DNA from: Laburnicola sp. R22_1
Lineage: Eukaryota > Ascomycota > Dothideomycetes > Pleosporales > Didymosphaeriaceae
Assembly (NCBI GenBank): GCA_014281115.1
Contig: JACONQ010000003.1
Location: forward strand, 4,092,001-4,156,000
DNA: 64,000 nucleotides
Direction of reading: 5' to 3'
This document shows, piece after piece, positions 23,503 through 33,553 of the stretch. The notes beneath the pieces are model-generated. The model was not told the origin of the DNA. It did no database searches and saw nothing but the letters and a program-made list of their open reading frames with translations. How positions within the stretch are numbered: the stretch's first letter is position 1; each line of letters opens with the position of its first letter. The position numbers and the translations under genes are program-made.

Positions 23503-24864
23503 GAGACGACTCTAATGACCTCTGTGAGCATATCGCAGCCAACCTTTGCGCCGCACAGTATTGCGCGGTGTCTGAGGCCGACTTTGAGAAGTATATGAGA
23601 AAGATAGAGAAATCTGCGCTCACCCGACAATAAATCACGGAGCTACTGCCATTATTCTTGTCCAACTTCGCTTATGGATTCGACCCAAAGGAAGCGAACA
23701 AACTACCGCCACACTGACCAGAAATCAATCACGCTATAGATCTGGATCTAGATGCAGCTGTTCTAAGGCCAAAGATCTATAGGCTAACACGAAAGGAGTG
23801 TGAGGCAGTTAAGACGTATATTGATAAGATGCTAGGCAAAGGCTTTATTTGTCCTAGTAGCTCACTATACGCCGCCCTAGTCTTGTGCGTTAAGAAGCCT
23901 AGAGGCGGGTTAAGGATATGCGTCGACTACAGAGCCCTTAATATAGCCACAAAGAAGAATCGCAACGCACCTCCTTCTATTAAAGAAACTATGGCACGTC
24001 TGACTAAGGCCAGAATTATGAGTATTATTGACGTTATAGCGGCTTTCAACGCTGTACGTGTTAAGGAAGGAGACAAGGAAAAGACCGCCTTTCTAATAAG
24101 GTATGGCTTATACGAATATCTCGTCATGCCGTTTGGATTATGCAACGCACCTGGAACCTTTTAATTATATATTAATAATGTCCTGCGATAGTACCTGGAC
24201 GACTTTTACACGGCGTATCTGGACAATGTACTTATTTACTCTAATAATGAGGATGAATATGAGAAATATGTCTAACTTGTAGTGGGAAAACTTATTAACG
24301 CTAGACTCTACTTGGACATCTATAAGTCACAGTTTAAAGTGAAGCGAGTTAAGTACCTTGGGTTAATCTTAATGACTAACGGCATCGAAATGGACCCCAC
24401 CAAAGTTAAGACTATATAGGAATGGCAACTTCCTTGCAGCGTTAAAGACGTTTAAGCCTTCTTGGGATTTGCTAACTTTTACAGATAGTTTATCCTAGGC
24501 TTTAGCCAACTCGCCTGTCCTCTTACTAAACTTATAAAGAAGACTGAGAACTGCGTTAAGACGTTTCCTTTGGCACTAGACTTTGCTGTAGCTTAAGCTT
24601 TTAAGTGACTTAAGCAAGCTTTTACTAGTGCGCTAATACTGGCCCACTTTAACACTGACTTAGAGACTTGGCTTAAGACTAACGCGTTTAACTTTGTTAC
24701 TGTAGTAGTCTTATTATAGATACATAATGGCGTACTTAAACCTATCGCTTACTTGTTATATAAAATAAACCCCACAGAGTGTAACTATGAGATATACAAC
24801 AAAGAACTCCTTGTGATAGTGCGCGCCTTCGAAGAATGGCAATTTAAGCTGTTTGGTACCAAGA
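23503..24864 (+). pseudogene. gypsy reverse transcriptase and start of RNase H
   Basis: Continues the gypsy frame after the hAT element. Reverse transcriptase motifs are clear: LRICVDYRALN (near 23910), SIIDVIAAFNAVRV, FLIRYGLYEYLVMPFGLCNAPGTF, then YLDDFYTAYLDNVLIYS near 24195-24245. The catalytic box, normally YLDD in this family, reads YLDN, a G-to-A change that should abolish activity. Stops are TAA/TAG. The frame runs into RNase H ([13 protein letters not shown]) and is cut by the copia-2 insertion. Confidence 0.88.
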
Positions 24865-24869
24865 CTTTG

Positions 24870-25187
24870 TGTCAGATACGTAAGTATCTTTAATGAGATG
24901 AGATGAAAGTGATGGATTTGATGATGAATTGATTGTCGAGTGATCTCTGTCGGAGAAGCTCAGCTATCGTACGCAATATCTATCTAGCGCTAAGACGCAC
25001 TAGTAATAGTGCGGAGTAGTGTAACAGTAGTACGCCAGTCTCCTTTGTGTATTTCACAGTGATCTCACAGTGAAATCACTGTAAGTTACACCAACTGTCG
25101 TTATAAGGAGACTATGTGATCGGACGCACGTGACTACTGGATTTCATAGTGAAATCACAGTGATTTCTAGTGACCTGATATCTGACA
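24870..25187 (-). repeat. 3' LTR of copia-2
   Basis: 318 bp, TGTCAG...TGACA. It contains a run of TCACAGTGA/TCACTGTAA near-palindromes at about 25046-25170. Confidence 0.93.
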
Positions 25188-25219
25188 CACCCCCTCAGCT
25201 TGGATCCTTAGAGGGCTAA

Positions 25220-28200
25220 GCTGAACTATCTCTTGCGCAGTTGTACTATTGCTTATAGTTCAAAAGCTTTTATTCTGTCTTCTAACTCGTCGAGGTTGGC
25301 CTCTTGGTCGGTAATCCTTCCCCTGACGTCTTTAAGTCCTAGTTGATTTAAGAACTTGGTCTATGTGGCGGCTGGCAGAGCTTTTGTAAGACCATCTGCT
25401 GCCATTTCTTCTGATTGCTGGTACTGGACTTTGATAGCTCTACGTACTACTTCTTGTCGAAGCTAATGATTGTGTATGTTGACATGCCTGAGCTTAGTTT
25501 GCAATTTGGCGATTTCCTTAGTAATAAGTTGAATAGTTTGTTGGTTGTCGCAATTGATGGTAATTGTTGATAGCGACAGTTTGATCTTAAGTTTATTGAT
25601 TAACCGAGCTGTAAACAGTGCCTCTTTTGCAACTTGTGAAAGTGCTAGCAACTTAGCTTTAGTTGTTGAAGTAGTGACAGTGTCTTGTTTGTTTGCCTTC
25701 TAGGCGACAAGGCCACTAAACAATTTGATGATGTACCCCTGTGAGCTCTTTCTATTAAGGGTGTTGTCTGTAAATAACGCGTCGCTTGCAACCTTGTAAG
25801 TGTCTGCTCCTCTAAATCGTAGCCCTAGTGATCGGGTGGATGATAGGTATAGCAGTACGCGGTTGGCGGCGTTGTGATGGTTGTCGCTGGGGTTTGAAAG
25901 GAAGCGCGATAATCGGGAGCTTGCAAAAGCTATGTCCAGGCGCGTGGTTACTGCAGCGTAGAGGATTGATCCCACCTTCCGCTGGTACTAATTGATCTCT
26001 GCTATTGTGGCGAGTCCTTCTTGAGGTAACAGTTCGACTGCTAACATTAGGGTATCGTGTTTGAGGTTGCGTTGATTAATTAGACAACTGATCTTGTCCA
26101 CGTAGGACCTCTGTGATAACCAGAGTTGCCTGTTGGCACGGTCTCTGACGACTTCAATGCCTAGGAACCACTGTAGATTGTTACCACTAGTTAGGGTGAA
26201 CTTTGTACCTATCTTTTTTATCACTGCATTGGCAGCGTGCTTTTGATCTTTCGAGTATGCGACGATGAGGTCGTCTACATAGAAGAAGATGATGATGCTG
26301 TCTTTGATTATATAGCAAGGTTCGTGCGGGACTGCAGTAAAACCGAGATCCTTGAGCGCACTAGTGAATTCTCTCTGCTACAGTAGTGGTGAGATGCGTA
26401 AGCCATATAGTGCCTTGTGCAACTGTAGGATGGTGCCTCTTTGGGTATAACCTCAGGGCATCTGTATGTAGATTTCTCTTTCCAGGTTCGCGTGGACGAA
26501 GGCGTTAGTAACGTCGTACTGGCTTAGCTCTAGGTCAAACCGAGCCGCTGTTGACATAAGCAGGCGAAATGATCTACCTGCGAGTGTTGCGGTATAGGTA
26601 TCCTGTGTAGTGAGATGGCGTTGTTGATCTCCGCGCACTACCAGCCTTGCCTTGCACTTCTGTAATCTGTGATGTTTATTAAGTTTGTAGGTATATACCC
26701 ACATACAGTTGAGAATCTGGTGACCGCGTGATCGCACTAAGGCTGCGGGCACCTCGCTCCAAGACCTTATTTCTTTGTGACTTTGTAGATAGGATCGCTT
26801 GGCATCCTTCCACATTTCGAATAATAGATGATTATCTATCTGGGTTCTGCATAATAGAGGTTCCAGCAGTTGACTTTAATAGGGTTTCTTGCCTGCTGCG
26901 AGCATGCAATTGAATTGAGCTTTGTTGAGTGGCTTCCCCTTGTATTTGCCTCTACTTCCTGCGAGTGTACCTGCAAGGAAGGCGGCTGCCCATGGCACAG
27001 CGCGTTGATCTGGCTGTGGTGTTCCTATGGGTAATTTTTCAATTTGGTCCTGTTCAAAACTCACTATTGATTGGGCAAGCAGTGCGACAGGCGGAGGTGT
27101 CTCTGGTGGTGTTGGGTAGGTGTAATTGATCTTCCTCCCTTGATAGTACCCTGGAGCACCCTCGTCCTCCTCGTGAGAGTCAATGATCGACTTATCCTTG
27201 TAGAAAGACTCTGTATTTTTATGTTCTGGTGGTGAGGGCGGTAGCTCCACTATTCGGGTCTATGCAGCAATCTCTTCAGTAGTGCTGTGCATAAGGTTGT
27301 CTAATAGGTCTTCTTGTTTACCTAAGAACACTTGATTTTTGTCAAAGATGACGTCGCGTGTGCTGATAACTTTGTTAAGTGGAGGTATCTATACTCTCTA
27401 GATGTTTGTTGATTGATAGCCTACTAGGTAACTAACCTATGCTTTTAGGTCGAGCCTTTAGAGCTTGCTTTTGCTGCGTTTTGTATTGTTGGTTAAGGCA
27501 AAAGCTTTACAGCTGTAGGCTCTAAGGTGAGCCTGGTTTGGTTTCTTTAGTTAGGTGACAATGCTGTTTTAGTAGGCAACTGTTGTAAAAAATACTTTGT
27601 GTGGTGATTGCCATTGATTGGCGTAGTTTGGCGTTCGATTATATAGGTATACGGCCGCTCGTGTAATCTCTGGCCATAGTGTCTAGGGGAGGTTGGCGTC
27701 AAGTCGCATTGCACGGCTCTTTTCCTTGATTATACCCCCTGAGCGTTTAGCCCCTCTATTTTGAGCTTGGGTATCGGGTGCTGAAGGCTTAATAATAACC
27801 CCTTTATTGATACACCACCTGTGAACGTCTTGTTTAACTGAGAAAATCTCATTATCGGATTTGATAACTTTTATAGTCACCTTAAACTGTACTTTTATAA
27901 ATAGTACAAATTCCTTTAGCAGCTTGATAATTGTTCGTGCTGGTCGATTGTCTTTAAGGTAGAAGTCCCAAGCTATGCCTAAGAAACGATCGGAGATGAG
28001 CATTATACTCTTTTCGCTGGTTAAGCTCTTGTCTTTAAAGTTGTGAAAGTCTATAGCGACTCTCTCTCCTGGGCTATTGTTGATTTGTCTAGCCTGATGT
28101 CTAATTTGTCGCCTAAGCTTTGATCTGCCGCAAGCGTTGCATTGGACCGTGGTCAACCCTTTGATACGTACCCCTTTACTGTGATTCACTGTGTGCTCCA

Positions 28201-28860
28201 GTGCCTGAGGGCCTGGGTGGCCTAGTCGTTTGTGCTATGTGATGGCGTTCACCTTCTGCGCTCGTCGTGCGGTGCGCGAGGTAAATTTGTGTGTAGCGTA
28301 CGTACTATTGATTGTGGTACAAGTTAATTTTGATGTTGGTATGAACTCTAGTACCCATTGATTGTAGATTTCTTGGAGTTCGGCCAGGATCGTATTGTCT
28401 TGTCTTCTGATTGTTGTTGGGTCTAACTTGGTGTCCTACTAGAGGCCTTGCCTTCGGAGTAATTGGAAGGACACTAGGTTGCAAAGTAGACCAGGACAGT
28501 AGGCAACGTTGTCTAACCTTACTAAGCAATTTCCCTCCTTACTCTTAACGTGAAGATGGACACTCCTATATCCCCTTATCTATGCTTGTGATGATTCTGC
28601 CCATACGAAGTCTCCTGGCGACGGTGGTTGCTATAAGACAAAGCGATTAATGTTATTAAAGATGTGGTAGGTTATACTAGAATTAAGGATCGCGGAGTCA
28701 CGTAGTGGGTATGTGTTTGGGTCTAAGTGGTAGGAGGCTGCGATAGCATTAAAGCTCGCTGAGAGGACAGTGATCTGTCTGCTATCTAGTCATTTATTGT
28801 TAGTAATCTTAGTGATTCGAGTTGGAGTAGGGGTCTTTAATTGTTTAATCTTTGGTGTCT
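25220..28860 (-). pseudogene. copia-2 pol: integrase, reverse transcriptase, RNase H
   Basis: Read on the - strand. Integrase at 28189-27683 includes CNACGRSK, VAIDFHNF, IKSDNEIF and TQAQNRGAKRSGG. The reverse transcriptase begins near 26815 (WVYTYKLNKHHRLQKCKARL, SQYDVTNAFVHANL) and keeps FFYVDDLIVAYS with both Asp residues near 26270. RNase H follows at about 25975-25460 (FTDNTLNRKSSQGYI, NCDNQQTIQLI). Several in-frame stops, mostly TAG, divide it into open segments, so it is disrupted but far less damaged than copia-1. Confidence 0.85.
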
Positions 28861-28867
28861 GTGACTT

Positions 28868-30046
28868 TTAATGCTTTACAAATCTTATGCGCTCTATAAG
28901 CACAGGGTTATTCTCCAACCTGTATATTATAACCGCCTCTATAGCAGGCTTTGGTTTAAACCATTTAGGTCGTTTGTTGGGGAATGCGTAAAAGCAGTCT
29001 TTCAGACTATGGCGTTGTTCACAAGCAGGGCACTTGGGGTTTGATCCCTCTTGGCCTCCAACTGCCGTTGGCTCATCGTTAGTGACTCGTACGGACTGCT
29101 TGGATTTGGCTTTAGGGCCAGCTTTATTGGCGCGTGATCTGCCTCGCTTGGGTGATGCTGCTTCATCCACAGGTTGGGCGTCCCCAGCTGCGGCCTGGGT
29201 GGTTACACCACCGTCAGCGAGAGATGGTCCTGTAACAGCAAAGGCGCCCCTTTGTTTACCCTTGATTGGGTGCTGCATTACTATTTGTTCTTAGAAGAGT
29301 TTTACTATCTCTTTTCTATTAACAGTCTCATCCTTACTTCTGTGTTGCAGGAAGGTCATAACCTATTGGGATGCGACATTAGTGACCGCTTTTATGAAAT
29401 CTTGTTTGACTGAGTCTAGCTCCCAAAGCTCTGACACACGATTGTACTTAGCTTCTGTAGCCGCATGATCGTACTTAGCGAGCCAGGTGTACCATGAACC
29501 GACTGATCTTATTGGTTTGAGAGCGTCTTGGTACCTGATCCTTGCTCTTCTTTGTTCATCGTGTTAGTCAACCCCAACTGTTTTTGTGAGGTTCTTAATC
29601 TATTGTCTAATTGATTCACCTGGGGTGCAGCAATTGGACTGTAAATGTGCCGAGGTGGTGGTTTGAATGAGAATAACCAGCTTATCTAGGTTCTCCTTCT
29701 CCTGTTCGTACTTTCGATCTAGGAGCTTGTAGATTTCGAGTTGATTCTTATAGAAATTGGTATCGATTTTGTACGCCTTTTCGCCAGCCGGCGATAGGTG
29801 CGACGGTAGCGATGGACGGGCGTTGTTGGTGTTTCCGTTGACAAAAGCGGGAGCTGGTTGATAGGCACCAATATTCGGTGCGACTGGCATGACCGGTTCT
29901 GCCATCGGTTCATTGTTGAGGGATGGGTTAATAAGATCCCATGCTTTCAACGACTGGGCTTGGGCATTGATTTGCCTTAGCTATGGTGTGTAGTTCGAGT
30001 AATTGGTTAGGATCACTGTGGGATCCCTGAGTGTTGATAGAGACAT
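28868..30046 (-). pseudogene. copia-2 gag
   Basis: Starts at the ATG at 30046 (MSLSTLRDPTVILTNYSNY), followed soon by a TAG, then an open segment (29950-29600) with Pro/Asn-rich sequence. The distal segment (29278-28868) holds a basic stretch (RGRSRANKAGPKAKSKQS) and a zinc-knuckle-like CPACEQRHSLKDCFYAF. The same gag signature occurs in copia-1 and in the truncated element at the end of the window, so these families are related. Confidence 0.8.
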
Positions 30047-30060
30047 GATTTTTAGTTTGA

Positions 30061-30082
30061 TTGAGGTAGTGAGACTCTTAAT
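30061..30082 (-). other. primer binding site of copia-2
   Basis: Directly internal to the 5' LTR (30083-30400), the - strand reads ATTAAGAGTCTCACTACCTC. Its complement contains TGAGACTCTTAAT, which looks like the 5' half of a tRNA-Lys(CUU) anticodon arm. Near-identical sites follow the LTRs at 7199 and 62724. The lack of a TGG start points to priming by an internal tRNA fragment, as known for some fungal copia elements. The tRNA identity is inferred. Confidence 0.6.
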
Positions 30083-30400
30083 TGTCAGATACGTAAGTAT
30101 CTTTAATGAGATGAAATGAAAGTGATGGATTTGATGATGAATTGATTGTCGAGTGATCTCTGTTGGAGAAGCTCAGCTATCGTACGCAATATCTATCTAG
30201 CGCTAAGACGCACTAGTAATAGTGCGGAGTAGTGTAACAGTAGTACGCCAGTCTCCTTTGTGTATTTCACAGTGATCTCACAGTGAAATCACTGTAAGTT
30301 ACACCAACTGTCGTCATAAGGAGACCATGTGATCGGACGCACGTGACTACTGGATTTCACAGTGAAATCACAGTGATTTCCAGTGACCTGATATCTGACA
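30083..30400 (-). repeat. 5' LTR of copia-2
   Basis: 318 bp, nearly identical to the copy at 24870-25187, followed by target duplication CTTTG at 30401-30405. Confidence 0.93.
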
Positions 30401-32600
30401 CTTTGATTAACATTATTTCTAATTACTTAGTATTGCGCTACTTTATAACTAACAAGGGACTGAACTGTTGTTAAGCTCGCTGGGCCGAATTCCTTTCTAA
30501 ATTCAACTTCCTTATAAGATACAGGCCTAGTAGCCAAGGCGCAAAGCCTAATGCACTTACTTAACGCCCAGGCGACCTCCCCAAAGACGCGCACGATGAA
30601 CACCAACAACACTAGGTGCAGACTATTCTTAAGCCGCATTACGTTGCGCCTGAAGCCCGCACTAACAGCGGCCCGCAAGCCTATCACGGTCCCAAGGACA
30701 GTGATGGCCGCGACGCGACAAACAAGAGCAGCTCCTGATATGCAGTATACATGGCGTAGATCTTAACGCACGATTACACGGACAATATTGCAAACCTGGC
30801 TTTAATGACGTACCTTGTTAGCGAAGAGGATTATGTTAGTGAGGAGTCTATAGAAGAATCACTAGCATTGTCATCTTTGGCACCTATACAGTTGCTAGAG
30901 ACAAAGGAGGAGACAAGGATAAATCCTCTTGTCGATAACAGCGACTCTAATAAGGATCTTGTCACTAGAATTAAGGAAGCGTACCCCGCTAATAAAGACC
31001 TGCAGAAAATCATAAGGGTAAAAACTAGTGGCCACTGACAAATCCCTATGGCACTTATTCACAACAAGAAACTCCGCATTAAACTAGGGGATTGCCAGAT
31101 AAGGGATAGGTTACTCTATGTCAGAGACAAAGTTTATGTACCTAATAACGCCCGCCTACGCACAGTGGTTATAAAGGACTCTTACAACAAGCTTTGCGCA
31201 GGTCACCCCGGCAAACACGCCACGTACAATGGACTTAGCTAATAGTATTACTAGCCACGCATGACTACTAATATCGCATAGTATGTCTATAATTGTCTTA
31301 CCTGTCAACAGTCTAAGGTTAACAAAGAAGGGAAACATAAATTACTGCGGCCACTGCCTATCCCTAACTATTACTAGGAGTGTATATTTATTAACTATAT
31401 CACTAAATTACTAGTATGCAAGAATCACAGCAGAACTTATAAGGGTATACTTATTAGCGTGGACCGCCTGTCTAAGAAGAAGAAGTTTATACTAGTTATA
31501 GACCTAAAAGTCATAACGCTAGTACAAGCGTTTGTTAAACACGTCTGGCAGGAGAAAGGATACCCTGCGCAGATTGTTAGTAATTAAGGTGCCTAGTTTG
31601 TCTTATATTTTTGGAGATGGTTATGTCAACGCCTGGGTACCAAACCAAAGATCTCGACGTCACACCATTCTGAAATAGATGGCTAGACAGAGATTGTTAA
31701 CGCATGGCTTAAGCAATACTTAAGAGTGTACGTTAACTACTAACAGGATAATTGGGCCTTTTACCTGCCCATGGCAGAGTTTGTCGCCAACAACCAGGTC
31801 AGCACCACAACTAGCGTCTCTCCGTTTATGGCGACTAAAGAATACTTGCCACGCTTAACAATCCACGAACCTAACACTTCCACAACCACGCTGTCCGCTC
31901 CCGCACGCACAGACTAGAGGAGAGCAGACAAACTTATCGCTAGGATGGAAGATATATAGAGATTCTATTAGAATAATATGGCCTAGGCGCAAGCAAAACA
32001 AGCGGAATACGCTAACTTAGACTGCATGCCTGCCCCCAAGCTACGCGTTGGTGACAAAGCTATGCTTAACATGCAGTTTATTAAGACAACTTGTCTAAGT
32101 AAGTTGTTAGACATAAAACACCGCGGGCCCTTTACTATTACTAGAGTTATAGACAACTCTGCCTATGAACTTAACCTGCCACTAGAGATGGGTCGCGTGC
32201 ATAACGTCTTCTACCTATAGTTGTTACACTAACAGGCCAACAATACACTACCTAGATAGAAAGTGGAACCCGAAGGTTAGATTAACGTTAATATAGAGGA
32301 TACATTGGACTATACAATCAAAGCTATACTGAACTGTTGGGTTAATGGTGATCTTTAAGACCTATACCGCCGCAACAAGAAAGGCTTGCTTTAGTACTTA
32401 GTTGAATGGGACGACTACCCCAAAGGCCTAGACAATCTATCTTGGGAGCTATAGATGCTACTAATCAACGCGCCAGAAGCGGTTGACTAGTTTCATCGCG
32501 ACAATCCACGTAAACCCGCAAAACACGCCAACTTTGGGGACTTAGCTGCTCGACAAGAGGTATTAGCGCACAAGATTAGTGCTATGTACGCCGTGACGTA
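30401..32600 (+). pseudogene. gypsy RNase H tail, integrase and chromodomain-like region
   Basis: Resumes the gypsy frame after copia-2: NLRYFMTTKKL-like, then ARWAEFLSKFNFLIRYRPSS (RNase H and connection). An H2C2 zinc-binding segment follows (GHPGKHATYNGLS then YNCLTCQQSK, 31200-31320). The integrase core follows (VDRLSKKKKFILVI, HHSEIDG, NAWLKQYL, WAFYLPMAEFVANN). An LRVGDKAMLNMQFIKT module and a chromodomain-like LVEWDDYPKGLDNLSWEL near 32400 close it. TAA/TAG stops recur but long readable segments remain. Confidence 0.85.
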
Positions 32601-32921
32601 AGTACAACAGGAACGCTCCGCCGTCGCAGTAAGTAACCAAGTTGTTTATCACGGTCATGCGCGCCTTGCCAGAGGAGATTGCCGCTACTGCGCCGGTTAA
32701 AACGACCTGTTTAGACTTAGTCACCACTACTAGGCACATTGTCGCAATACCGCTGTTAAGCAGTTACAAACTAAAGTTGAACAACAAAGGCACTTAGAAT
32801 GGTTCACAATAATCTGCGATAATTAGGAATGGTTTGTGATGGCACTTTGGACACGACAAGTGGTTACAAGGTGTGGTTATAAGCCTCGTCGGAACTTGAG
32901 GCTATTGAAGGGGGGGGGTAG

Positions 32922-33106
32922 TGTCATGGATCCATGGCGGCACCCGGCCCGGAACAACGTTGATCCGGCGCTAGTCCCGATTTGGCGTTAGCTCGGCAGC
33001 ACCCATAAGGTGCTGCCGCCCTGCCTGCCCACTTGGCATAGCAGTATTTCATGTACTAGGAATCAACTTACCTTCATCCCAACTATCGCGGGCCCGAACC
33101 CTAACA
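32922..33106 (+). repeat. 3' LTR of the gypsy element
   Basis: 185 bp beginning TGTCATGGATCCATGG and ending CCCTAACA, preceded by a G-run polypurine tract and followed by TTGAC. It looks almost unmutated, unlike the 5' LTR. Confidence 0.93.
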
Positions 33107-33137
33107 TTGACGAAACTGACGCCCGTTCTGTTACTAG

Positions 33138-33401
33138 AACCAAACAGGGCCTTACCAATGGGAGGCGTATATTGATAGAGATTATCGGAACGAACTACTC
33201 AACCGCGATGATCTACAATCGGAGTACAGTGGGCCGGTCTATCCATTCAAGTGTCCCGAATGCGACACAGAATTTTCGAAATTATCAGGTCTATTTCAAC
33301 ACGTATATAGCAAAGCGTGCAATTACGGTCTGTACGAAGGCAAGATGGCCAAGTTGATCCAATGATTGAAGAATCGGCACAACATTGACGAAGATGACTG
33401 A
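33138..33401 (+). pseudogene. C-terminal fragment of a C2H2 zinc-finger gene
   Basis: Following an intron-like acceptor (branch-like ACTGAC, then TTACTAG ending at 33137), an open frame reads PYQWEAYIDRDYRNELL and then a C2H2 finger, FKCPECDTEFSKLSGLFQHV, with a nearby SKACNYG. It meets TGA at 33363, then continues in frame as LKNRHNIDEDD to TGA at 33399. The first TGA would be Trp (TGG) with one G-to-A change. The upstream part of the gene is missing; the gypsy insertion site lies 27 bp before the fragment. The finger is clear, but the protein family beyond that is not. Confidence 0.65.
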
Positions 33402-33553
33402 GGCTGCGGCAGCAACCACAGCACTTGTATCATATCGGATGATCGCTCTGATAATGTGAAGTCTAATTACAAGATTTGCTACGGCGGGGAAGGGCTGACA
33501 CGGGTCGGGAATCGGGATCAAACTTCACGAGCGACACGTTGAGTTATAACATA
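33402..33553. other. short unique spacer
   Basis: Normal-composition sequence between the zinc-finger gene tail and the pogo-B left end. It ends with the TA (33552-33553) used as target duplication. No gene seen. Confidence 0.5.

Larger units (their letters stand above)
24870..30400 (-). mobile_element. Ty1/copia LTR retrotransposon nested in gypsy (copia-2)
   Basis: 5531 bp on the - strand, with 318-bp LTRs (24870-25187 and 30083-30400) and perfect CTTTG target duplications (24865-24869 and 30401-30405). I count six differences between the LTRs, all transitions, so the insertion is comparatively young. The internal domains on the - strand are gag, integrase, reverse transcriptase and RNase H. 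The frame has scattered stops, but long open segments survive. The insertion splits the gypsy RNase H between TKTL and the following NLRYFMTTKKL-type motif. Confidence 0.94.
16266..33106 (+). mobile_element. Ty3/gypsy LTR retrotransposon carrying nested insertions
   Basis: Ends are 185-bp LTRs (16266-16450 and 32922-33106) flanked by perfect TTGAC duplications (16261-16265 and 33107-33111). A G-rich polypurine tract (32907-32919) precedes the 3' LTR. Order on the + strand is gag with CCHC knuckle, protease, reverse transcriptase, RNase H, integrase and chromodomain-like tail, which is the gypsy order. Its reading frame is interrupted cleanly by a hAT element (20469-23502) and by a copia element (24870-30400), each with its own target duplication. 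A solo LTR sits in the gag region. Removing these leaves an element of about 8 kb. Confidence 0.93.

Noticed and set aside
29034..29413. Open frames on the + strand across the copia-2 gag
   Set aside because: Antisense to a recognisable gag with a zinc knuckle on the - strand.
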